Made by a program: the position numbers and the translations under genes. A stretch of DNA of 64,000 bases. Origin: Bacillus niameyensis (lineage in GTDB: Bacteria > Bacillota > Bacilli > Bacillales > Bacillaceae_C). This document shows, piece by piece, positions 6,854 through 14,987 of this stretch. Where the stretch lies: the NCBI RefSeq assembly GCF_001375535.1, contig NZ_LN831197.1:567200-631199 (forward strand), read 5' to 3'. Under the pieces are notes generated by a model that worked only from the letters and a program-made list of their open reading frames with translations, was not told the origin of the DNA and made no database searches. How positions within the stretch are numbered: the stretch's first letter is position 1; the number at the start of each line of letters is the position of its first letter.

Positions 6854-7396
6854 ATGAAGAAATTTGAAGAAAAAACGATTAATACAAAAGAATTATTTAA
6901 TGGAAAAGTGATCAAAGTACATATAGATGATGTTGAACTGCCAAACGGAGAAATGGCAAAAAGGGAAATCGTCAAACATCCTGGTGCCGTTGGAGTGATC
7001 CCAATAACAAGTGAAGGGAAAGTGGTGATGGTAGAACAATATCGGAAACCATTAGAGCGTTCTATATTGGAAATACCGGCTGGAAAATTAGAATTGGGTG
7101 AACTTCCAGAACTTACAGCTGCTCGAGAACTAGAGGAAGAAACAGGCTATGCAGCAGATAATATGGAGCACCTCACTTCTTTTTATACTTCACCAGGCTT
7201 TTCTGATGAAATAATTCATTTGTATGTAGCGACTGATTTAAGAAAAGTTGAAAATCCACTTGCTGGTGATGAAGATGAATTTGTTGAACTTCACGAATTA
7301 ACATTAGAGGACGCTTTAAAGGCTGTAGAAGATCAATGGATTTATGATGCGAAAACAGCCTATGCAGTGCTGTATTTACAATCTAAAAAAGGATGA
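6854..7396 (+). CDS. nudF: ADP-ribose pyrophosphatase NudF
   Basis: A 180-residue Nudix hydrolase. The Nudix box spans about residues 76-98 (AGKLELGELPEL and then ARELEEETGY), with the REL-EE-TG core that binds magnesium. Flanking EQYRKPLERSILEIPAGK is typical of ADP-sugar pyrophosphatases of the NudF/YqkG type, which cleave ADP-ribose to AMP and ribose 5-phosphate. I chose the ATG at 6854 because AAAGGAGA precedes it at 6839-6846. The upstream ATG at 6812 has no ribosome binding site. The downstream gene starts 10 bases after the stop, so they probably form an operon. Confidence 0.9.
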   Translation: MKKFEEKTINTKELFNGKVIKVHIDDVELPNGEMAKREIVKHPGAVGVIPITSEGKVVMVEQYRKPLERSILEIPAGKLELGELPELTAARELEEETGYAADNMEHLTSFYTSPGFSDEIIHLYVATDLRKVENPLAGDEDEFVELHELTLEDALKAVEDQWIYDAKTAYAVLYLQSKKG

Positions 7397-7406
7397 TGAA
7401 AGCGAG

Positions 7407-8564
7407 ATGAACGAATTTTTCGCAGATTTACATATTCATATCGGCCGAACCTATACAGGAAAACCAGTTAAAATTACAGCGAGCCGGAATCTCACGTTAA
7501 CGAATATTTTAAAAGCAGCAAAATACCCGAAAGGATTGGATATTGTCGGTGTTATCGATTGCCAATCCCCTGAGGTAATCGAAGAATTGGAACAATTAAT
7601 CCTGTCGGGAAAACTTCTTGAAATGCAGGAGGGAGGTTTTCGGTATGAAGATGAGGTAACGCTTATACCAGGATCAGAAATCGAGGTCTATGACGAACAC
7701 TGTCACGGCCCTATACATGTACTCGTTTTTTTCCCGGATTTAGTGTCGTTAAAAACATTCTCTATTTGGTTAAAGGAAAGAGTGACTAATATCCAACTTA
7801 GTACACAGCGGATCTATGAGGATGCGGTAGTTTTACAAGAAAAGGCCAAAGCTTTAGGAGGTTTATTCATTCCTGCCCATATTTTTACTCCTTTTAAAAG
7901 TTTATATGGTAAAGGTGTAGAAAAATCACTAACGGAAATATTAAATCCAACCCTTATTGATGCGGTAGAATTGGGCTTAAGTTCTGATACTGAGATGGCT
8001 GATCAAATTAGTGAACTCCATTCCTATACTTTTTTAACAAATTCTGATGCTCATTCCTTACCAAAGATTGCAAGAGAGTACCAAAAGTTTTTTTTAGAAG
8101 CTCCGACTTTTGCAGCTATTGAGAAGGCACTGAAAAATGAAGGTTCCAATAAAATTTTATCCAATTATGGCCTTAATCCAAGACTAGGAAAGTATCATCA
8201 AACAACATGCTCTGAATGTTCTACGCCTATGCAATCCTCGACTTGTCCGAACTGTGGATCAAGTAAAATTACTTTAGGTGTATCCGAGCGAATCAACCAA
8301 TTGGCTGATGCTCTAGAAAAGCCTATGAGACCAAAGTATGTCCATCAAGTACCCTTAGAATTTATTCCGGGATTGGGACCAAAAACAATGCAATATTTGC
8401 TTGACCATTTTGGCACAGAAATGGATATTTTACATCGCGTAAAAGCGCAAAATCTAAAAGAAGTTATTAAACCCCAACTAGCGGATTTAATTATAGCTGC
8501 GCGAGAGGGGAAATTAGCAATTTCAGCAGGCGGTGGAGGAAAATACGGTAGAATTAAAAAATAA
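7407..8564 (+). CDS. PHP-domain endonuclease Q-like DNA repair protein
   Basis: A 385-residue protein. The N-terminal PHP domain starts ADLHIHIGRTY (metal-binding HxH, about residues 6-12) and continues with GSEIEVYDEHCHGPIHVL and NSDAHSLP. A zinc-binding CSEC...CPNC knuckle follows (about 268-284). The C-terminal part has a helix-hairpin-helix with IPGLGPKTM (about 320). This architecture is that of endonuclease Q, which cleaves DNA 5' to deaminated bases and is known in archaea and some Bacillus. The substrate here is inferred. The start at 7407 is favoured over an in-frame ATG inside nudF because of position and homology. Confidence 0.78.
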   Translation: MNEFFADLHIHIGRTYTGKPVKITASRNLTLTNILKAAKYPKGLDIVGVIDCQSPEVIEELEQLILSGKLLEMQEGGFRYEDEVTLIPGSEIEVYDEHCHGPIHVLVFFPDLVSLKTFSIWLKERVTNIQLSTQRIYEDAVVLQEKAKALGGLFIPAHIFTPFKSLYGKGVEKSLTEILNPTLIDAVELGLSSDTEMADQISELHSYTFLTNSDAHSLPKIAREYQKFFLEAPTFAAIEKALKNEGSNKILSNYGLNPRLGKYHQTTCSECSTPMQSSTCPNCGSSKITLGVSERINQLADALEKPMRPKYVHQVPLEFIPGLGPKTMQYLLDHFGTEMDILHRVKAQNLKEVIKPQLADLIIAAREGKLAISAGGGGKYGRIKK

Positions 8565-8604
8565 GAAAGTGAATGAGTCAGCTCTAGTCCCTTCATGATT
8601 GCTG

Positions 8605-8633
8605 TCATATCGAAAGCCTGTCCATCATATGAT
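8605..8633 (+). promoter_or_regulatory. sigma-E-like promoter of spoIIM
   Basis: TCATATC (8605-8611), a 14-base spacer, then CATATGAT (8626-8633). The sigma-E consensus is roughly KMATATT-N14/15-CATACAHT. The match is six of seven and six of eight. spoIIM is a known sigma-E gene. Confidence 0.5.
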
Positions 8634-8664
8634 GTAACAATCGTAGGACAGGAGGAAACATTAT

Positions 8665-9312
8665 ATGCGCTATCGTCTCTCTTCAAATCTAATTACTAGA
8701 CATTTCCAAGAACATTCATCGCTTTATACCTTTATGGCTGTTTTGTTTTTGATGGGGGTTATATTCGGGGCAATTATGGTGAATAGTTTGTCAGGACATC
8801 AAAAAGAAGATCTTTTCTATTATTTAAATCAGTTTTTTGGACAAGTAGGCGAGGGAGAAATGGTCCCCTCCGAAGAATTGTTAAAATTAAGCTTTTTTCA
8901 TAATGTGAAAATGGCTGGGCTTATATGGGTATTAGGTATTTCAATTATTGGATTTCCGCTTGTTTTTTTATTAATTTTTTTAAAGGGAATCGTTGTTGGC
9001 TTTTCAATAGGCTTTCTTGTTAGTCAAATGGGGTGGAACGGGCTGCTTTTATCTTTCGTTTCCTTACTTCCGCAAAATTTGATTATGATTCCTGTACTGA
9101 TCTTTATGTCAGTCAGTTCGATCGCTTTTTCAATCAAGTTAATTAGAAAAATTTTCATTCGGCAAACTGTTCATTTTCAATTTATACCTGTATTTGCTAA
9201 ATATGCTATGGCGTATATCGGTGTAATAGCCTTCGTAACAATTGCAGCTAGTATAGAGGCATACATTTCCCCTGGACTCATGAAAGCGGTCATTACATCG
9301 ATCGGAAAATAA
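8665..9312 (+). CDS. spoIIM: stage II sporulation protein M
   Basis: A 215-residue integral membrane protein with about five hydrophobic segments and a basic N-terminus (MRYRLSSNLITRHFQEHSSL). It matches SpoIIM, part of the SpoIID-SpoIIM-SpoIIP machine that remodels septal peptidoglycan and drives engulfment of the forespore. SpoIIM is the membrane anchor of the complex. The ATG at 8665 is preceded by AGGAGGAAAC. It is followed by a hairpin at 9364-9393 and then a dispersed repeat; fur lies downstream, as in B. subtilis. Confidence 0.92.
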   Translation: MRYRLSSNLITRHFQEHSSLYTFMAVLFLMGVIFGAIMVNSLSGHQKEDLFYYLNQFFGQVGEGEMVPSEELLKLSFFHNVKMAGLIWVLGISIIGFPLVFLLIFLKGIVVGFSIGFLVSQMGWNGLLLSFVSLLPQNLIMIPVLIFMSVSSIAFSIKLIRKIFIRQTVHFQFIPVFAKYAMAYIGVIAFVTIAASIEAYISPGLMKAVITSIGK

Positions 9313-9363
9313 TGTGAAACCTTAATTAGTGGTCTATTCAATGAGGGACATAGACGGTACAAC

Positions 9364-9393
9364 AAATAGCAGTGTGAGAAATCGCACTGCTAT
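9364..9393 (+). terminator. hairpin terminator after spoIIM
   Basis: Inverted repeat AATAGCAGTG ... CACTGCTATT with a 10-base loop, followed by ATTCGTT. The T-tract is short. Confidence 0.55.
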
Positions 9394-9404
9394 TATTCGT
9401 TCGG

Positions 9405-9662
9405 TCCAGCTTCAGGAACCGATAAGCGGGCGCCTTCCGCTTTTTGTTCTAGTCCAGCTCCGGCGCATATCGACTAGCAAACTTCTACGCTTCTTCCTCG
9501 ATAAGTCAACATCGGCTCATTCTTCGCCGTGTTTCCTTTATCTCAGGCCAACAGGATGTTGGTCAGAACAGCGTTGCGCCAGGACGGCGCGTCTTTAGCT
9601 GTTCATCCTTATTATAAGGAAGTTTGTACGTCGATGGGCAATGCGCTTCCGCTTTTGTTCTT
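9405..9662 (+). repeat. dispersed repeat, second family, long composite copy
   Basis: This occupies most of the 430-base gap between spoIIM and fur. Recognisable pieces are GCGCCTTCCGCTTTTTGTTC, CTTCCTCGATAAGTCAACAT, CGGCTCATTCTTCGCCGTGT and TTTCCTTTATCTCAG, then a twin-hairpin module (9548-9604), then GCGCTTCCGCTTTTGTTCTT. The DNA is GC-rich compared with its flanks. The 89-residue ORF across it is not a gene. Confidence 0.78.
9548..9604 (+). other. twin-hairpin structured module, copy 2
   Basis: Hairpin one is CCAAC, loop AGGAT, GTTGG (9548-9562). Hairpin two has outer stem GAACAGC (9566-9572) with GCTGTTC (9598-9604) and inner stem GCGCC (9576-9580) with GGCGC (9586-9590). The unpaired segments GTT, AGGAC and GTCTTTA are identical to the module at 278-333, while all stems differ and stay complementary. 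Confidence 0.65.
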
Positions 9663-9664
9663 AT

Positions 9665-9708
9665 TTGTAATAATTTTAGTTTGAATATGGAAGTTAATCT
9701 GATATAAT
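9665..9708 (+). promoter_or_regulatory. fur promoter with PerR-box-like sequence
   Basis: TTGTAATAATTTTAG (9665-9679) agrees with the PerR box TTATAATNATTATAA at 11 of 14 defined positions. It abuts TTGAAT (9681-9686), which with TATAAT (9703-9708) forms a sigma-A-like promoter with a 16-base spacer. In B. subtilis fur is repressed by PerR, so the site is in the expected place. Confidence 0.5.
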
Positions 9709-9741
9709 GAAATGGATAGTCCTGAGGGAGGATTTTAGGGT

Positions 9742-10203
9742 ATGGAAAGTCGGATCAATCGGATAAAGAAACAATTGCATTCCGCAAGCTACAAGCTTAC
9801 TCCCCAGCGTGAAGCCACGGTTCGGGTGCTGCTTGAACATGAAGAAGATCATTTAAGCGCGGAAGACGTTTATCTTCTAGTCAAAGAAAAATCGCCTGAA
9901 ATCGGGCTTGCGACCGTTTATCGAACATTAGAATTATTAACGGAATTAAAAGTTGTTGATAAAATTAATTTTGGTGATGGCGTTTCTCGTTACGATCTTC
10001 GACAAGAAGGAGCTGCTCATTTTCATCATCATTTAGTTTGTCTTGAATGTGGTGCGGTTGATGAGATTCAGGATGATTTACTTGAAGATGTTGAAAAAAT
10101 CGTAGAACGCGATTGGCGGTTTAAAATTAAAGATCATCGACTCATCTTTCACGGGGTGTGCTGGCGCTGTCAGAAAAAGTCAGAGGATCATGAACACGAA
10201 TAA
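9742..10203 (+). CDS. fur: ferric uptake regulator Fur
   Basis: A 153-residue metal-dependent repressor very close to B. subtilis Fur. The N-terminal winged helix includes SYKLTPQREATVRVLLEH and GLATVYRTLELL. The metal-binding and dimer domain has the HFHHHLVCLECG histidine/cysteine cluster (about residues 94-105) and a second CWRCQ pair near the C-terminus for the structural zinc. It represses iron uptake genes when iron is sufficient. It is monocistronic, with a strong terminator at 10202-10240 and a PerR-like box upstream. Confidence 0.96.
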   Translation: MESRINRIKKQLHSASYKLTPQREATVRVLLEHEEDHLSAEDVYLLVKEKSPEIGLATVYRTLELLTELKVVDKINFGDGVSRYDLRQEGAAHFHHHLVCLECGAVDEIQDDLLEDVEKIVERDWRFKIKDHRLIFHGVCWRCQKKSEDHEHE

Positions 10204-10240
10204 AAGAACCTTTTCCTTTTAAATTGGAAAAGGTTCTTTT
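10202..10240 (+). terminator. terminator of fur
   Basis: A 15-base perfect inverted repeat, AAAAGAACCTTTTCC / GGAAAAGGTTCTTTT, with a 9-base loop. Confidence 0.85.
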
Positions 10241-10362
10241 ATTTTATGTATATCTTGTCTAAATCTTTCCATTCTTTTCTGAACAAATGAATAAATGTAT
10301 CCAAGCTTGGCATAAGATTGTAACAGAAAAAGGAAGATATATGTGCGAAGGAAGGAAAGAGG

Positions 10363-10590
10363 ATGAAAAATATATTGAAATTATTTTTTGGAACAATTCG
10401 GTTGTTAATTTTGCTAGTGGGGTGCACCATTCTCTTTTATTATGGTATTATGTGGATAAATCAGGAGTACGAAAACTATCGGCGCTACGATGAGCCGGAC
10501 GGTACTGCAGTGAAAGCTTTCCAGCCTATAAATAATGAACAAGGTAGTTGGTTTTCACGTCTGATGCTTTTTTATCAGAATGGAGAGTAA
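10363..10590 (+). CDS. yqzK: YqzK family membrane protein (DUF4227)
   Basis: A 75-residue protein with one N-terminal transmembrane helix (about residues 8-29) and a short charged tail with ENYRRYDEPDGTAVKAF. It matches the YqzK family, found almost only in Bacilli between fur and xerD. Function unknown. The ribosome binding site is GGAAAGAGG. The xerD GTG follows seven bases after the stop, so translational coupling is likely. Confidence 0.85.
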   Translation: MKNILKLFFGTIRLLILLVGCTILFYYGIMWINQEYENYRRYDEPDGTAVKAFQPINNEQGSWFSRLMLFYQNGE

Positions 10591-10596
10591 TGCCAA

Positions 10597-11490
10597 GTGC
10601 AGGATCAATTGCAAGATTTTATCCACTTTATGACAGTAGAAAAAGGTTTAGCTCAAAACACGATTATTTCTTATGAACGGGATTTAAAACGTTATATTCA
10701 ATGTCTACAAGAGAATGAAAAAATCGAAGACTTTCATCAAGTTTCCCGTATACATATATTGCAATTTATATCCCTTTTAAAAAAAGAGGGGAAGTCTTCG
10801 AAAACTACTGCACGCCATCTTGCTTCGATAAGAGCCTTTCATCAATTTCTTTTGCGAGAAAAGGTAGCAGATCATGATCCATCTGTTCATGTAGAAACAC
10901 CACAAATGGAAAAAACCCTGCCGAAAGTACTTAGTTTTAAAGAGGTCGAAAGATTACTTGAGACTCCAGAAAAGACAACTATATTTGGTATTAGAGATAA
11001 GGCAATGCTCGAGTTGCTATATGCAACAGGTATTCGGGTAAGTGAATTAGTAAATCTGGATATGGAAAGTGTCCACTTGACGATGGGGTTTGTCCGTTGT
11101 ATCGGAAAGGGAAATAAAGAGAGAATAATCCCGCTTGGAAACATTGCTTCTCAGGCTATAGAACATTATTTGCTTGAGTCCCGGCCAAAGTTAAGAAGTA
11201 CAAAATACAAAACGGACGCGCTGTTCCTAAATCATCACGGAAATCGTCTAACACGGCAAGGTTTTTGGAAGATTATTAAGAAATTGGCGACCGAGGCCAA
11301 TATTGAAAGGGACCTAACTCCTCATACACTGAGACACTCATTTGCTACTCATTTATTGGAAAATGGGGCGGATTTAAGGGCCGTTCAGGAAATGCTCGGG
11401 CATGTAGATATTTCTACTACGCAAATTTATACTCATGTTACTAAAACAAGATTGAAAGATGTCTATACTAAATATCATCCAAGAGCTTGA
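10597..11490 (+). CDS. xerD: site-specific tyrosine recombinase XerD
   Basis: A 297-residue tyrosine recombinase. The N-terminal SAM-like core-binding domain begins [20 protein letters not shown]. The catalytic domain has the arginine in [15 protein letters not shown], the [20 protein letters not shown] box (His-x-x-Arg), the second His in MLGHVDIS and the nucleophile Tyr in TQIYTHV. Together with XerC (CodV) it resolves chromosome dimers at dif. A GTG start overlaps the ribosome binding region at the end of yqzK. A terminator follows at 11514-11539. Confidence 0.95.
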   Translation: MQDQLQDFIHFMTVEKGLAQNTIISYERDLKRYIQCLQENEKIEDFHQVSRIHILQFISLLKKEGKSSKTTARHLASIRAFHQFLLREKVADHDPSVHVETPQMEKTLPKVLSFKEVERLLETPEKTTIFGIRDKAMLELLYATGIRVSELVNLDMESVHLTMGFVRCIGKGNKERIIPLGNIASQAIEHYLLESRPKLRSTKYKTDALFLNHHGNRLTRQGFWKIIKKLATEANIERDLTPHTLRHSFATHLLENGADLRAVQEMLGHVDISTTQIYTHVTKTRLKDVYTKYHPRA

Positions 11491-11513
11491 TGGGAAAAGC
11501 ATCTAGATTTTTC

Positions 11514-11539
11514 AAAAAACCGCAAATAGCGGTTTTTTT
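11514..11539 (+). terminator. terminator of yqzK-xerD
   Basis: AAAAACCGC, loop AAATA, GCGGTTTTT followed by further T residues. A canonical intrinsic terminator. Confidence 0.85.
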
Positions 11540-11592
11540 CCCTGCTATAGGAGGGTATGATACCTATATGATTATTATTAGGGGGCTGAAAA

Positions 11593-12783
11593 TTGGATTA
11601 TAAAATATTTAAACGAATACATTTAATTGTTATGGACTCGGTTGGAATAGGTGAAGCACCAGATGCAAAATTGTTTGATGATGAAGGAGCGGACACTCTT
11701 GGTCATATAGCCGAAACGATGAATGGACTAAACCTACCGAATCTAGGGAAATTAGGAATAGCTAATATTAAAAAAATTAAAGGGGTAAATGAAGAAAAAA
11801 AACCTCTCGGCTATTATACAAAAATGCAAGAAGCTTCTCGAGGAAAAGATACAATGACAGGGCATTGGGAACTGATGGGTCTTATTACAAATAAGCCGTT
11901 TAAAGTCTTTCCAAATGGTTTCCCAGAAAAACTGATCGCTAAGCTTGAACATCTTTCCGGAAGAAGTATTATTGGGAATGTCCCTGCTAGTGGTACGGAA
12001 ATAATGGAACGTCTAGGGAAAGAGCATATGGAAACGGGTGCTCTTATTGTCTATACTTCGGCAGATTCCGTTTTACAAATTGCAGCACATGAAGAAATTG
12101 TACCTTTGGAAGAACTTTATCAAATATGTAAAGATGTCAGAGAGTTAACTTTAGAAGATGAATTTAAAGTAGGACGTGTAATTGCTCGTCCATTTATAGG
12201 AACACCAGGTCAATTTAAACGGACAGCAAATAGACATGATTATGCTTTAAAACCATTTAGTAAAACGGTTATGAATGAGCTAAAGGATGCTGGTTTTGAT
12301 GTGCTAGCTATTGGTAAAATTAATGACATATATGATGGAGAAGGGGTAACAGAGGCGGTAAGAACCGTTTCGAATATGGATGGTGTTGATAAATTTCTAA
12401 CTATGATGGACAAGGACTTTACAGGAATTAACTTTGTTAATTTAGTTGATTTTGATGCATTATACGGACATAGGAGAGACCCAGTAGGTTATGGAAAAGC
12501 TTTGGAGGAATTCGATGCGCGGATTCCTGAAATAATGGACAAAATGCATGATCATGATTTATTGATAATTACAGCTGACCATGGAAATGATCCTGTGCAC
12601 CATGGTACCGATCATACTAGAGAGTTTGTCCCTTTATTAGTATACTCTAATCGCTTTAATGAGGGTGGAGAACTTCCGCTTCGAAAAACTTTTGCAGATC
12701 TTGGAGCAACGGTTGCCGAAAACTTTGGAGTTGACTGGAATGGAGAAGGAACTAGTTTTTTAGCCAATTTAAAAGTACATTAA
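11593..12783 (+). CDS. deoB: phosphopentomutase
   Basis: A 396-residue enzyme of the alkaline phosphatase superfamily that interconverts (deoxy)ribose 1-phosphate and 5-phosphate in nucleoside salvage. Metal-binding and catalytic segments are visible: [13 protein letters not shown] near the N-terminus, [13 protein letters not shown] (the Thr that is phosphorylated), [20 protein letters not shown] near the C-terminus. The start is TTG at 11593 with AGGGGG upstream. In B. subtilis a purine nucleoside phosphorylase gene follows, but here a terminator and dacF follow directly. deoB therefore appears separated from its usual metabolic partner. Confidence 0.95.
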   Translation: MDYKIFKRIHLIVMDSVGIGEAPDAKLFDDEGADTLGHIAETMNGLNLPNLGKLGIANIKKIKGVNEEKKPLGYYTKMQEASRGKDTMTGHWELMGLITNKPFKVFPNGFPEKLIAKLEHLSGRSIIGNVPASGTEIMERLGKEHMETGALIVYTSADSVLQIAAHEEIVPLEELYQICKDVRELTLEDEFKVGRVIARPFIGTPGQFKRTANRHDYALKPFSKTVMNELKDAGFDVLAIGKINDIYDGEGVTEAVRTVSNMDGVDKFLTMMDKDFTGINFVNLVDFDALYGHRRDPVGYGKALEEFDARIPEIMDKMHDHDLLIITADHGNDPVHHGTDHTREFVPLLVYSNRFNEGGELPLRKTFADLGATVAENFGVDWNGEGTSFLANLKVH

Positions 12784-12790
12784 TGAATTT

Positions 12791-12822
12791 AAAAGTCGGA
12801 GAGCTTTTCTTCGGCTTTTTCT
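12791..12822 (+). terminator. terminator of deoB
   Basis: AAAAGTCGGAG, loop AGCTTTT, CTTCGGCTTTT pairs over 11 bases with two G-U pairs, and runs into T residues. Confidence 0.7.
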
Positions 12823-12834
12823 TATGCCTCATTT

Positions 12835-12864
12835 GTATAAATAATTTGATACTGGGAAAGAATG
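12835..12864 (+). promoter_or_regulatory. sigma-F promoter of dacF
   Basis: GTATA (12835-12839), 15-base spacer, GGAAAGAATG (12855-12864). This fits the sigma-F consensus GYATA-N15-GGNRANAMTR at every defined position. dacF is a known sigma-F gene expressed in the forespore. Confidence 0.7.
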
Positions 12865-12914
12865 GTATGGAAAACATTTCCGTTTAGGATGGCGACAAAG
12901 ATGGAGGGATTGCT

Positions 12915-14078
12915 GTGAAAAGGATTGCGATAATATTATTTGCATTTGGGATGATTCTTTCATTATTTTCTGGAGCTGCTTTCGCAGAAGAAAAGAAGGT
13001 GGAGCTTGCAGAGGATTCGAAATCAGCTATTTTAATTGAACGAGATACAGGGACTATTTTGTATGAGAAAAATATGCATGAAAAATTATCACCTGCCTCT
13101 ATGACGAAAATAATGACGATGCTTCTTATTATGGAAGCATTAGATGCAGGAAAAATTACTATGGATGAAAAGGTAATGACAAGCGAACATGCAGCCTCGA
13201 TGGGTGGCTCACAAATATTTTTAGAGCCAGGGGAAGAGATGACAGTTAAGCAGCTTTTACTTGCTGTAGCGATTGGCTCTGCTAATGATGCGTCTGTCGC
13301 TTTGGCTGAAAAAATTGCGGGCAGTGAAGAGGCTTTTATCGAAATGATGAATAAGCGGGCACAAGAATTAGGTTTGAAAAATACTCACTTCCAAAACACA
13401 ACAGGTCTCCCCGCCAAAGATCACTACAGTACAGCATACGATATGGCTATGCTCTCTAAAGAATTATTAAAACATGAGGAAATAACGGATTTTACAAAAA
13501 TGTATGAATCCTATTTAAGAGAAGATACAGACAAAGAATTTTGGCTTGTAAATACGAATAAATTAGTAAAATTCTATCCTGGAGTAGATGGGTTAAAGAC
13601 TGGTTTTACAAGAGAAGCAATGTATTGTTTAACAGCTACCGCGAAAAAAGATGATATGAGGGTGATTGCCGTTGTCTTTGGCGCACCAAGCCCAAAAAGC
13701 AGGAACGCTCAAATAACTAAAATGCTTGATTATTCCTTCTCTCAGTATACAACCCATCCACTTCATAAAAAAGGAGAATCTTTAGGCAAGGTGAAGGTTA
13801 GCAAGGGAGATAAGAAACATATTGAGGCTGTAACAGGAGAAACGGTATCTGTTTTAACGAAAAAGGGTGAGAAGACAGATAACATTACGGAAGAAGTTAA
13901 GTTACATACAGATATTAAAGCTCCTGTAAAGAAAGGGAACGAAATTGGGGAATTAATCATTAAAAAAGATGGAAAAGAAGTAGCGAAGGTTCCTTTAGTA
14001 GCTAAAGAAAATGTCAAAAAGGCATCGTGGTGGAACTTATATAAGAAATCCTTCGGAATGTTCACGAAATCCGATTGA
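12915..14078 (+). CDS. dacF: D-alanyl-D-alanine carboxypeptidase DacF
   Basis: A 387-residue penicillin-binding protein of the low-molecular-weight class. A signal peptide (residues 1-24, ending AAFA) is followed by the peptidase S11 domain with the three active-site motifs: SMTK (about 62-65), SAN within GSANDASVAL, and KTG in LKTGFT. The C-terminal domain ends with an amphipathic, Trp-containing membrane anchor (SWWNLYKKSFGMF). It trims peptidoglycan side chains in the forespore. GTG start with GGAGG upstream. It precedes spoIIAA as in B. subtilis, and a sigma-F promoter lies upstream. Confidence 0.93.
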   Translation: MKRIAIILFAFGMILSLFSGAAFAEEKKVELAEDSKSAILIERDTGTILYEKNMHEKLSPASMTKIMTMLLIMEALDAGKITMDEKVMTSEHAASMGGSQIFLEPGEEMTVKQLLLAVAIGSANDASVALAEKIAGSEEAFIEMMNKRAQELGLKNTHFQNTTGLPAKDHYSTAYDMAMLSKELLKHEEITDFTKMYESYLREDTDKEFWLVNTNKLVKFYPGVDGLKTGFTREAMYCLTATAKKDDMRVIAVVFGAPSPKSRNAQITKMLDYSFSQYTTHPLHKKGESLGKVKVSKGDKKHIEAVTGETVSVLTKKGEKTDNITEEVKLHTDIKAPVKKGNEIGELIIKKDGKEVAKVPLVAKENVKKASWWNLYKKSFGMFTKSD

Positions 14079-14115
14079 AAAAAATGACGAATCTCTTCTA
14101 GTTTTGTCTTGTAGA

Positions 14116-14141
14116 AGGAATTGATGGGATCGAAATAGAAT
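14116..14141 (+). promoter_or_regulatory. sigma-H promoter of the spoIIA operon
   Basis: AGGAATT (14116-14122), 14-base spacer, AGAAT (14137-14141). This matches the sigma-H consensus RNAGGAWWW-N11/15-RNNGAAT closely. It lies 40 bases upstream of the spoIIAA GTG. spoIIA is a known sigma-H and Spo0A dependent operon. Confidence 0.7.
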
Positions 14142-14180
14142 TGACTCACTATAGTCTAAATGCAAGGGGGATATAGTGAA

Positions 14181-14531
14181 GTGAGTTTAACGATCGAGTT
14201 AGATGTTAAGCAGGATGTATTATGTATTCGACTTTCAGGTGAATTAGATCACCATACTGCTGAAGAATTAAGAAATATGGTGAACGAAACGATTGAAAGG
14301 GATCAGATCAATCATATTATTCTGAATTTGGAGAAACTAGCGTTTATGGACAGTTCTGGTCTAGGAGTTATTCTTGGTAGGTATAAGCAAATTAAATTAA
14401 AGAACGGAGAAATGGTAGTCTGTGCTATTTCTGCCCCTGTTAAAAGGCTATTTGAAATGTCAGGGCTATTTAAAATTATTAACTTAGAAACGTCTGAACA
14501 AATGGCTCTCGAAAGATTGGGGGTAGCCTAA
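14181..14531 (+). CDS. spoIIAA: anti-sigma F factor antagonist SpoIIAA
   Basis: A 116-residue STAS-domain protein nearly the same length as B. subtilis SpoIIAA. It contains [15 protein letters not shown] and [18 protein letters not shown], where the serine phosphorylated by SpoIIAB lies. Unphosphorylated SpoIIAA binds SpoIIAB and frees sigma-F in the forespore. I chose GTG at 14181 with AAGGGGG ten bases upstream; an in-frame ATG at 14160 overlaps that ribosome binding site. It is the first gene of the three-gene spoIIA operon. Confidence 0.95.
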   Translation: MSLTIELDVKQDVLCIRLSGELDHHTAEELRNMVNETIERDQINHIILNLEKLAFMDSSGLGVILGRYKQIKLKNGEMVVCAISAPVKRLFEMSGLFKIINLETSEQMALERLGVA

Positions 14532-14534
14532 ACA

Positions 14535-14975
14535 ATGAGAAATGAAATGCAAATTAAGTTTAGTGCACTTAGTCAAAACGAATCATTTGCAAGAGTAACA
14601 GTAGCTGCTTTTATTGCCCAGCTTGATCCTACTTTAGATGAGCTGACAGAAATCAAAACAGTTGTTTCAGAAGCAGTTACAAATGCTATTATCCATGGTT
14701 ATGAACAAAATCCAGCAGGTGTGGTTTATATATCCGCTGCAATTGAAGATGATATGATTGATCTTGTTATTAGGGATAATGGCATAGGAATAGAGGATAT
14801 TGAGGAAGCAAGACAACCACTATTTACAACAAAACCAGAACTAGAAAGATCAGGAATGGGTTTTACGATAATGGAAAACTTTATGGATAAGATTGAAATA
14901 GAATCGCAACCAGGTTCAGGCACCACGGTACGTTTAACTAAATATGTAACTAAAAACAAAGCGTTATGCAATTAA
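14535..14975 (+). CDS. spoIIAB: anti-sigma F factor and serine kinase SpoIIAB
   Basis: A 146-residue GHKL-type ATPase/kinase. ATP-binding motifs are [12 protein letters not shown] (N box), DNGIGIED (G1 box) and [15 protein letters not shown] (G2). It binds and inhibits sigma-F, and phosphorylates SpoIIAA. It starts three bases after the spoIIAA stop and is followed 12 bases later by sigF, consistent with tight translational coupling and balanced stoichiometry. Confidence 0.95.
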   Translation: MRNEMQIKFSALSQNESFARVTVAAFIAQLDPTLDELTEIKTVVSEAVTNAIIHGYEQNPAGVVYISAAIEDDMIDLVIRDNGIGIEDIEEARQPLFTTKPELERSGMGFTIMENFMDKIEIESQPGSGTTVRLTKYVTKNKALCN

Positions 14976-14987
14976 GGAGCCGTGCCT

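Noticed and set aside
9329-9598. 89-residue ORF between spoIIM and fur
   Set aside because: It lies within a known type of intergenic repeat with structured DNA; no ribosome binding site.
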